Below, piece after piece: positions 35,485 to 42,298 of a stretch of 64,000 nt of DNA (its first letter is position 1; each line of letters opens with the position of its first letter). The DNA is taken from the NCBI RefSeq assembly GCF_024227435.1, contig NZ_CP100445.1:2043369-2107368 (forward strand), written 5' to 3'. Under the pieces are notes generated by a model. That model did not search any database, was not told the origin of the DNA, and saw only the letters and a program-made list of their open reading frames with translations. The position numbers and the translations under genes are program-made. The stretch comes from Natrinema caseinilyticum (GTDB lineage Archaea; Halobacteriota; Halobacteria; Halobacteriales; Natrialbaceae).

Positions 35485-36777
35485 CTATCGCTCGAGGACG
35501 ACGACGTATCTGACCTCCACCGTGACGGGGTGGTCGGCGTGGCTGCCGATCCGCTCGTCGAGGACGGTGGCCAGTTCGGGCGGCGATCCGTTCGGCGGGC
35601 CGCCGATCGTCACGACCACCCGTTCCGGATTTCGAAACGGGTAGTCGGTTCCCATCACGACTTCGAGTTCGAGTAACTGGTAGTCCTGGTATTCGTCCTG
35701 TGCGAGGACCGCCTCCACTTCCTCGCGGGCGTCCTGCTCGAAGGTACTGGCTTCGTAGGAGGCGTAGGTGATCCCACCGAGAAACACGGCGAAGACGAGG
35801 ACGACGATAACGAGTCCGACGATCCGCTGACGGAGCCGTCGCTCCGTTTCGCCGAGCTGGAACAGGTTCTCCGGCCGATACCCGGCGTACCACAACGTCA
35901 ACAGCCCGGCGAGGTTCACCGAGAGGAGGTTGACGAGAACGAGAACCGTCGCGCCGATCGCGGCCGACGGCTGGCCCCACGCGAGCGAGATACCCGCGAC
36001 GCCGGCGGGCGGGATCAGCGCTGCCGCGATCATGACGCCGACGAGCGCGACCGAGGTTCCGGTCGCGATGCTGACGACGCCCGCGACGCCCGCGCCGAGT
36101 GCGATCGCGAGCGAGAGCAGATCCGGCGCGAGACGCTCCGAAATTTCGCCGACGTTAGAGAGGACGAGCCCCGGCGGGACGATGTTCGTCATCCGGGCGA
36201 ACAGCGCGAAGATCGCAGCGGCTCCGATGGCGAGGACCACGCCGACGATCTGGAACGAGATACTCTCCGTGAACAACTCCTCGTCGTCGAGTACCGTCCC
36301 GACGCTGGCCCCCAGCGCCGGCCCGATCAGCGGCGCGATCACCATCGAACCCACGACGACCGCGGGCGAATCCAACAGGAGGCCCGCAGTGGCGACGATG
36401 GCGCTGATGATCGTCATCACCGCGTAGACGGGAAACGACGGCGTCAGATCCTCGGCTTGGGCCTGTAACTCGTGGCGGGAGATGCGCTCGGACTCGACGT
36501 TTCCGTCCTCGTACTCGTCTCGTAGGGACTGGAATCGTCGCGAGACGACCGTCTCCGCATCGACGACGACCGTGTAGGCGTCCTCGTCGATCCCTGCGTC
36601 CTGTAACTCGTCCAAGACCGGTTCGACGGCCGCATCGGGGAGCGGAAAGTAGACGACCGCCGTATACTCTCGAGTGCTGTTTTCGTCGGTCACGACGTAG
36701 TCGATCTTCCGCTCGTCGAGCGTCTCGAGGACCGCGTCCCGCTTTCCCATCGGCACCGTCAACTGTACGAGCCGCAC
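35485..36777 (-). CDS. DUF389 / TIGR00341 family membrane protein
   Basis: A 430-aa protein. Residues 1-85 form a soluble N-terminal domain (LVQLTVPMGKRDAVLETLDE, YTAVVYFPLPD). At least six helices follow, including VYAVMTIISAIVATAGLLLD, AVVVGSMVIAPLIGPALGA and VGVMIAAALIPPAGVAGISL, then a periplasmic or cytoplasmic alpha-beta tail. The Pro/Gly motif MVIAPLIGP is the family hallmark. Function is unknown, although a transport or sensor role is often suggested. Confidence 0.92.
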   Translation of the reverse strand: MRLVQLTVPMGKRDAVLETLDERKIDYVVTDENSTREYTAVVYFPLPDAAVEPVLDELQDAGIDEDAYTVVVDAETVVSRRFQSLRDEYEDGNVESERISRHELQAQAEDLTPSFPVYAVMTIISAIVATAGLLLDSPAVVVGSMVIAPLIGPALGASVGTVLDDEELFTESISFQIVGVVLAIGAAAIFALFARMTNIVPPGLVLSNVGEISERLAPDLLSLAIALGAGVAGVVSIATGTSVALVGVMIAAALIPPAGVAGISLAWGQPSAAIGATVLVLVNLLSVNLAGLLTLWYAGYRPENLFQLGETERRLRQRIVGLVIVVLVFAVFLGGITYASYEASTFEQDAREEVEAVLAQDEYQDYQLLELEVVMGTDYPFRNPERVVVTIGGPPNGSPPELATVLDERIGSHADHPVTVEVRYVVVLER

Positions 36778-36901
36778 GTCGAGGGGTGAGGCGCCCAGGG
36801 GTCATAACTCCGGGGCATTCTCCGATACGATCGGCCAGTGGCGGCCGGAACCGGTCGAGTCGTTCCGTCGTTTTCTTGTATTAACTGCCGTAACTAGGGA
36901 T

Positions 36902-37375
36902 ATGATCCGTCGTCTCGCCGCGGTGTTCGGTACGATCGTGCTCCTGTTCGCCATCAGCCTCCTCGTCGGTTTCGGGCGGTACGTGCTCATCGACCCGATC
37001 GCAGCCGCTGTCATCGGTGGCCTCGTCCTCGCATCACTGCTGTCGATCGTCGGCAGCGTCGCGGATTCGATCACCGTCGCCCGACGGACCGTCCCCTGGA
37101 ACGTCCTCGTCGGAACAGCGAACATCGTCCTTTCGGTCACCGTCGTTCTCCTGTGGATTCGAACCGCCGTCGTCACCAACAACGCGAGCTCGTGGCTCGT
37201 CGCCGCGGCGATGCTCACGAGCGGGGTTTCGGTCTCCTGGCAAGGGAGCCAGATCGCCCGGAACAGCCACCACGTCGACCTCAATTCGACCCCCTCGAGT
37301 CGCCGATTCGTCGCCATCGCCTTGCTCCTCGCGGGATCGATCGGATTCAGTCTGTTCGCGGTAGCGGGTGTGTAG
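36902..37375 (+). CDS. Membrane protein of unknown function
   Basis: A 157-aa protein with about five hydrophobic segments: AVFGTIVLLFAISLLVGF, AVIGGLVLASLLSIVGSV, IVLSVTVVLLWIRTAVV, WLVAAAMLTSGVSVSW and FVAIALLLAGSIGFSLF. No recognised motif. GTATTAAC about 24-30 nt upstream supports the ATG at 36902. It is divergent from the DUF389 gene across 124 bp. Confidence 0.7.
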   Translation: MIRRLAAVFGTIVLLFAISLLVGFGRYVLIDPIAAAVIGGLVLASLLSIVGSVADSITVARRTVPWNVLVGTANIVLSVTVVLLWIRTAVVTNNASSWLVAAAMLTSGVSVSWQGSQIARNSHHVDLNSTPSSRRFVAIALLLAGSIGFSLFAVAGV

Positions 37376-37490
37376 CGGTTCCGCCGCGTGGAAGCGACAT
37401 CGAGCGGAACGCGGGAGCTTGACTGCCCAGCGCGCGGTAACGACCGCCGAACGGCCGCGGTAGCGACCGGCGACGGAATCCTTCAGTGCG

Positions 37491-37498
37491 TATATACC
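37491..37498 (+). promoter_or_regulatory. TATA box of the EngB-like GTPase gene
   Basis: TATATACC, 23-30 nt before the ATG at 37521, giving a leaderless transcript. Confidence 0.55.
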
Positions 37499-37520
37499 AC
37501 CGAGACGTCTACACGAACGC

Positions 37521-38138
37521 ATGTTCGATACCCGCCCCGACCGGGAGGCCGAAGTCGTCCTCGTCGGCCGCTCGAACGTGGGCAAGTCGACGCTCATGCG
37601 CGAGCTGACCGGCCACAGTTTCGACACGGGTGGCAAACCCGGCGTCACCCGTTCGCCGAACCACTACGACTGGGCGCCCGAAGACTTCGTCATCACCGAT
37701 CTCCCCGGGTTCGGCTTCATGAGCGGCGTCGACGAGGACCACCGCGAACAGATCAAGACCGACATCGTTCGGTACCTCGAGGCGTACGCCGAGAACGTCC
37801 TCGTGGCGATTCTCGTCGTCGACGGCAAGAGCGTCATCGACATCATCGACCGCCACTCCGGACCCGATGAGATCCCCTACGACGTCGAGATGTTTCACTT
37901 CCTTCGCGACCTCGGAGTTCCGACGGTCGTCGCGGTCAACAAGATGGACAAAGTCGACGACCGCGACGAGCGCCTGAACGAGCTCTGCGATCGGCTCGGC
38001 CTCTATCCGCCGTGGAAACAGTGGCAAGAGACCATCGCCCCCATCAGCGCGAAACGGGGGCAACTCGGTCCGCTGAACGAAGCCGTTCGCGCCCACCTCC
38101 ACGAGCAGAACAGGGACGACCTGTTCAAGTTCTTCTAG
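37521..38138 (+). CDS. engB: EngB-type GTP-binding protein
   Basis: A 205-aa small GTPase of the YihA/EngB family, thought to help ribosome assembly. G1 is [12 protein letters not shown] near residue 15, G2 is in [13 protein letters not shown]3 [10 protein letters not shown]4 AVNKMDK and G5 PISAKRGQ. The standard length suggests a complete gene. It is convergent with the hydroxyacid dehydrogenase gene (58 bp apart). Confidence 0.94.
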   Translation: MFDTRPDREAEVVLVGRSNVGKSTLMRELTGHSFDTGGKPGVTRSPNHYDWAPEDFVITDLPGFGFMSGVDEDHREQIKTDIVRYLEAYAENVLVAILVVDGKSVIDIIDRHSGPDEIPYDVEMFHFLRDLGVPTVVAVNKMDKVDDRDERLNELCDRLGLYPPWKQWQETIAPISAKRGQLGPLNEAVRAHLHEQNRDDLFKFF

Positions 38139-38196
38139 CGAACGTTTCCGCTGCGGGGCTGCTTCGCCAGCTCTCGGGAAAAGAGCGACGAGCGGA

Positions 38197-39126
38197 TCAC
38201 ACGACCCGGTTCATCACGTCCTCGCCGGTCTCGAGTCGCGAGACGTTCTCGCGGACGATATCGCCGACGTCGCGGAAGTAGTCCCGCGTGTAGGCCGCAC
38301 AGTGTGGCGTGACGATCACCTCGTCCATCTCCCACAGCGGCGACTCCTCGGGAAGCGGTTCCTCCTCGAAGACGTCCAGGGCCGCCCCCGCGAGATCGCC
38401 GGCCTCGAGTGCGTCGATCAGCGCCGGTTCGTCGACGACCGAACCGCGGGCGACGTTGACGAAGTACGCGTCGGGTCGCATCGCCGCGAACGCCTCGGCG
38501 TCGAAGAGGTGGTGGGTTTCGTCGGTCAGCGGCACGGTGAGGATCACGAAATCGGCGTCGCCGATCGCCTCGAACAGATCGTCGGTCGCGAAGACGGCGT
38601 CGAATCCGGGGACCGGGTCGGCGGACCGGTGGACGCCGGTCACGCGAACGCCGAGCCCGCCGAGCGTTTCCGCGACGCCCTGACCGAGGGTCCCGGTGCC
38701 GACGACGCAAGCCGTCGATCCCGGGAGCGTGAACGCCTCGTCCCACTCCGGACGGTCCCATCGCCGCGCCTGCTGGTTCGCGACGTGATCGTGCAACCGC
38801 CGGGCGAACATGAGCAGGTAGCCCGCGACCATCTCGCCGACGGTCCGATCGTGGATGCCGGTACTGTTCGTGAGAACGACGTCGTGTTCGGAGAGCGTGT
38901 CGAACGAGAAGCGGTCGACGCCCGCCTGCGTCGAGTGAATCCAGTGCAGATCGAGAAAGGCCTCGCGGTCCTCGCGGGTGACGACCGCGTCGCACGCGGC
39001 GATTTCGTCGTCACCGATCACCGCGACCTCGAGCGGCAGGTCCGCGAGGTACTCGACGAGTTTCTCCGGCGGAAAGATGCTGCCGACGGTTTCGTGGACG
39101 CCGATTCGCTCGAGTTCTATTTGCAT
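38197..39126 (-). CDS. D-2-hydroxyacid dehydrogenase
   Basis: A 309-aa NAD-dependent enzyme interconverting 2-oxo and D-2-hydroxy acids. The cofactor motif is VVGTGTLGQGVAETLGGLG (about residue 135). Catalytic residues lie in FVNVARGSVVDEPAL (Arg), ALDVFEEEPLPEESPLW (Glu) and VIVTPHCAAYT (His). The frame begins at 39177, but ATG at 39126 starts the conserved domain and sits 27 nt from a TATA-like TTCAATC. The substrate cannot be told; relatives include glyoxylate/hydroxypyruvate reductases. Confidence 0.93.
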   Translation of the reverse strand: MQIELERIGVHETVGSIFPPEKLVEYLADLPLEVAVIGDDEIAACDAVVTREDREAFLDLHWIHSTQAGVDRFSFDTLSEHDVVLTNSTGIHDRTVGEMVAGYLLMFARRLHDHVANQQARRWDRPEWDEAFTLPGSTACVVGTGTLGQGVAETLGGLGVRVTGVHRSADPVPGFDAVFATDDLFEAIGDADFVILTVPLTDETHHLFDAEAFAAMRPDAYFVNVARGSVVDEPALIDALEAGDLAGAALDVFEEEPLPEESPLWEMDEVIVTPHCAAYTRDYFRDVGDIVRENVSRLETGEDVMNRVV

Positions 39127-39317
39127 GACTGTCGCTACAGAGGGCCCCGGATTGAAGGTTTCTACCTCCGCACACACCGCTCGAGTCCCCGTCGAAGTGG
39201 CGGCTCGGGAAAAATCCTCGTCACAAGGGGCTCAGAGGGGGTAACTCTTCGTCACGGCCGCCGTGTGTCCCTACTCTTTCGAGGGGTTTCGGTCTGTCGT
39301 TCCGGCGCCGTCGGCCC

Positions 39318-39430
39318 TATAGTAGTCTTTGAAACGATTTACTCACCGATCGCACTGAAGCGGCCAGCGAATCTTCGCTGGCCGCGAATTCGCGATCGGG
39401 GTGTGCATTGACTTTCAAAGACTACTATAG
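39318..39430. mobile_element. MITE-like element with 18-bp terminal inverted repeats
   Basis: CTATAGTAGTCTTTGAAA (39318-39335) is perfectly inverted at 39413-39430, 113 nt end to end. Inside is a perfect 12-bp stem, GCGGCCAGCGAA facing TTCGCTGGCCGC with a 2-nt loop. There is no coding capacity. A non-autonomous insertion element is the best explanation. The right arm forms the last codons and the TGA of the gene at 39415-40818, so the element has changed that protein's C-terminus. Confidence 0.75.
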
Positions 39431-40818
39431 TACTCGCGCCACTCCTCGAGCCCGCGCAGTTCCCCGGCCACCGCATCGATATCGGCCGGATCGAGCGCGC
39501 CGCGCTCGGTCACGACCTCGGTGACGCAGTCGGCGGGCGTCACGTCGAAGGTCGGATTGAGCACGTCGACTGGCGCGTCACCGTCGTAGACCGCGGCCCG
39601 GTCGCCGGACTCTATGTTCACGGCCTCGCGGGTCGAGATCTTGTCCGTGGCGGCCACGACCGAGACCGGGATCCCCTCGCGGTCGGCGGCGATCGAAAGC
39701 GCCCGCGTTCCGGTCTTGTTCACCACGGACCCGTCGGGCAGGACGGTATCCGCACCGACGACGACGCGGTCGATCGCCTCGTTCGCGAGGACGTGGGCGG
39801 CCGCGGCGTCGGTATGGACCGTCACCGCGCTGTCGGTCGTTTCGGCCAGCCGTTCCGCGACGTCGATGCCCTCGCGAGCGGGCCGCGATTCGGCGACGTA
39901 CGCACGCGACGGCTCTCCCTCGCGTACCGCCTCGAGGACCGTTCCCGACCGCGAGAGCGTCGCGATGCTCCCCTCGAGGCGCTCGGCCGCGTTGGTCGCG
40001 GCGTCCTCGTCGGCCGCCAGCGCGCGGTCGATCCCCGAGAGGGAGGCCTCGAGGACCGCCGGCGCGCCCACGTCCGGTCCGTCCGCGGCCGCCATCGTCC
40101 GATTGACGCGATTTCGGAGGACCGCCATGGACGGGCGTGCCTCGAGCAATCGTCCGGCCAGTTCGGCGAGTTCTTCCCACTCGTCCGCCGGATCGGGGGC
40201 CGTCTCGCGGGCCTTCGCTTCGCCGCTCGGTGTCGACGCCGTCGTCTCACCCTGGGCTCGTTCCGCGACGAGCAATCCGGCCCGATCGCGCAGGACCTCG
40301 AGCGCGCGCACGGAGAGAGACGCCGCGCCGTGTTCGTCGTCGGCCGTGATCGACCGAACGGTGGGCGCGACGCGCTCGTAAGCGGTCCAGAGCTCCGGCA
40401 CCGTCTCCCGGTCCCCGACCGACTCCAGCAGTTCCGTCGGCGGGACCCACTCGAAGGCGTCGTGTTCCTCGCTCAGATCGATCTCGCGAGTCTCGCAGTC
40501 GACGAGGTACGGATGGACGACCCACTCGCGCGCGAGCGCCGGGTCCTCGAACGCGACGGGGCGTCCGGACCGAACGAGCGAGACGGCGTCGGACTCGAGT
40601 CCCGTTTCCTCGCGGATTTCGGCGAAGACCTGTTCGTCCGGCCGTCCCTCCGCGAAGCCGGACACGCCACCCCACTGGCCCGCGTAGGTCCCGACCGAAT
40701 CGCTGCGACACAGCAGCAACACGGCGGCGCGATTTCGAAGGAAGGCGGTGACGACGTGACTCGCATCCGATTCGTCGCTCCCGTTCCCGTCGCGACCCGC
40801 GTCCGGTGCGTCGCTCAT
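39415..40818 (-). CDS. Nudix hydrolase fused to an eIF2B-alpha/beta/delta-like domain
   Basis: A 467-aa protein. Residues 20-155 form a Nudix domain (QWGGVSGFAEG, then FAEIREETGL, close to the Nudix box but with Ala in place of the first Arg). From about residue 215 it is an initiation factor 2B-like fold: NRVNRTMAAADGPDVGAP, VVVGADTVLPDGSVVNKTGT and FDVTPADCVTEVVTERG. In archaea such domains include ribose-1,5-bisphosphate isomerase, so a nucleotide or sugar-phosphate role is plausible. The last residues YYSSL are encoded by the MITE-like element. ATG at 40818 is chosen over the upstream frame. Confidence 0.85.
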   Translation of the reverse strand: MSDAPDAGRDGNGSDESDASHVVTAFLRNRAAVLLLCRSDSVGTYAGQWGGVSGFAEGRPDEQVFAEIREETGLESDAVSLVRSGRPVAFEDPALAREWVVHPYLVDCETREIDLSEEHDAFEWVPPTELLESVGDRETVPELWTAYERVAPTVRSITADDEHGAASLSVRALEVLRDRAGLLVAERAQGETTASTPSGEAKARETAPDPADEWEELAELAGRLLEARPSMAVLRNRVNRTMAAADGPDVGAPAVLEASLSGIDRALAADEDAATNAAERLEGSIATLSRSGTVLEAVREGEPSRAYVAESRPAREGIDVAERLAETTDSAVTVHTDAAAAHVLANEAIDRVVVGADTVLPDGSVVNKTGTRALSIAADREGIPVSVVAATDKISTREAVNIESGDRAAVYDGDAPVDVLNPTFDVTPADCVTEVVTERGALDPADIDAVAGELRGLEEWREYYSSL

Positions 40819-40878
40819 GTGTGAGGACACGACCGCCCGAGGGGAATCGCTTTCGGGACCGGGTCCTATTGCACCGCT

Positions 40879-41381
40879 ATGCAACGAATTGCGATCCTCT
40901 CTGACACGCACGTCCCCTCACGCGAACGCGCCGTCCCCGACTGGGTCGTCGCGGAACTCGAGCGGGCCGACCACGTCGTCCACGCGGGCGATTTCGACTC
41001 GAAGGGGACCTGCGACCGGATCGAATCGCTCGCGAATGGAGGTCTGACGGCCGTTCGCGGAAATACCGACCCGCCGACGATCGAGATGCCCTACATCGAT
41101 ACGCTCGCGGTCGATGGGGTGACGTTCGCCGTAACGCACGGGTCCGGTTCGCCGAACGGATGGGGACGGCGGGTCGCGGAGATCGCTCGATCCAGTGCAC
41201 CCGACGAGGATCCGATCGCCGTCGCTGGCCACACACACACGAGGTCGTCGACAGGACCGTCGAGGGGGTTCGAGTGCTGAATCCCGGCAGCGCGACCGGC
41301 GCGGCACCGGCCGACCGCGCGACGATGTACGTCGCGACCGTCGAGGACGGGGCCCTCTCGGTCGAACTCCGAACCGACTGA
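40879..41381 (+). pseudogene. Metallophosphoesterase (YfcE/MJ0936-like) gene with a CA-repeat frameshift
   Basis: The first frame has all upstream metal motifs: ILSDTHVPSRE, VVHAGDFDSKG, AVRGNTDPP and FAVTHGSGSP. It reaches VAGHTH and then derails to a stop at 41280. The next frame continues with HEVVDRTVEGVRVLNPGSAT, APADRATMYVATVEDGALSV and the natural stop at 41381. The shift coincides with the dinucleotide run CACACACACAC (41230-41240); removing one CA unit restores a 167-residue enzyme. Slippage, in vivo or in sequencing, is the likely cause. Confidence 0.8.
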
Positions 41382-41512
41382 CCGTCGTCGCTCGGACCCT
41401 GTATCGATGGTGGACCGATGCCGCCGACCGTCGGGCGGAACGGCAACTCGTCGGCCCGTTCTCGACGACCGATACGACCGGGGACAGCACCGAGAGGTGC
41501 CATCCAGACGCC

Positions 41513-41974
41513 TCAGGCGGTCGGACTCGAGAGGTCACGCATCCGGTCGGTGTAGTCCCAACTGTACATTTCGTTGGGCTGAATTCGAATGCGGATCTCG
41601 TCGCGCGCGTCGCGTAACAGCCACTCGGCGAGGGAGGAATCGGTTCCCCCGAGATAGCGTTCGATGAGGGCCCGCAGCGTCTCCTTGTTCCTGTCCGGGG
41701 ACATGGCGGCAGTGCCGTTCCCTCTGACGCCCCGATACGGCGGATGGTTCGTCGAAATTTCGAACGCGACCTCCGCGTCGCTTCGGAGGAAGCGGACGAC
41801 GTCGGCGTTCGCCCACGTCGCACACTCGAACGAACCGTCCCGATACTGATACCACAGCGCAACCATCCACATGGACCCGTCTCCCCGCTGTGTCGAGAGG
41901 CGAATCGGAATCCGTGACTCGTCGAGAAAGGCCTCGAGTTGGCGTTCGGTCCAGGCACCGGTGATCTTGGCCAT
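41513..41974 (-). CDS. Pyridoxamine 5'-phosphate oxidase-fold family protein, copy 2
   Basis: A 153-aa paralogue of the gene at 4549-5013. GAWTERQLEAFLDESRIPIR, VALWYQYRDGSFECATWANA, NHPPYRGVRGNGTAA and MYSWDYTDRM align throughout. ATG at 41974 is used because the upstream part is an unrelated repeat-derived reading. Cofactor and substrate unknown. It is divergent from the hyu operon. Confidence 0.85.
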   Translation of the reverse strand: MAKITGAWTERQLEAFLDESRIPIRLSTQRGDGSMWMVALWYQYRDGSFECATWANADVVRFLRSDAEVAFEISTNHPPYRGVRGNGTAAMSPDRNKETLRALIERYLGGTDSSLAEWLLRDARDEIRIRIQPNEMYSWDYTDRMRDLSSPTA

Positions 41975-42039
41975 ACGGTTCGTACGCGGGCCGCGGAGGA
42001 AAAGTCTCCACTGTGGATCCACTTCCGCCGCGAGGGACC

Positions 42040-42120
42040 GGCGAGTTCGTTCCCGTGTTCTGCACCGGCGAGTTCGTTCCTGTTTCTGCACACCGTGAGT
42101 TCGTTCCCGCATTCTATACG
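42040..42120. repeat. Three tandem imperfect 27-bp repeats
   Basis: Copies at 42040-42066, 42067-42093 and 42094-42120 share GAGTTCGTTCC followed by a TTCT segment. They lie between the PPOX gene start and the hyu promoter. They may be regulator-binding iterons, or a coding-like repeat (GEFVP in one frame) with no gene around it. Confidence 0.75.
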
Positions 42121-42189
42121 GCCGGTCGAGCGGGAACCGACCGATTCAGTGGCGACAACGTGGCGTACACGCCGCCGACGAGGCGTGAA

Positions 42190-42199
42190 CTATACCTAT
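42190..42199 (+). promoter_or_regulatory. TATA box of the hyu operon
   Basis: CTATACCTAT, 22-31 nt upstream of the mini-ORF ATG at 42221, so the mini-ORF, not hyuA, begins at the transcript 5' end. Confidence 0.5.
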
Positions 42200-42220
42200 C
42201 TCGGCCACCCCCGTGAGACC

Positions 42221-42298
42221 ATGACGCAGGACGAGACCGTATCGCTCGGCGAGGAATCGACCGCGGTCCGCGAGGTACCACGCGTCGATGACGGGTGA
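42221..42298 (+). CDS. 25-residue leader ORF upstream of hyuA
   Basis: ATG at 42221 opens MTQDETVSLGEESTAVREVP plus five residues and stops at 42296-42298, overlapping the hyuA ATG (42288) in another frame. Located at the predicted transcript start, it could couple or attenuate hyuA translation. Acidic composition suits a haloarchaeal peptide. Not verified. Confidence 0.4.
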   Translation: MTQDETVSLGEESTAVREVPRVDDG

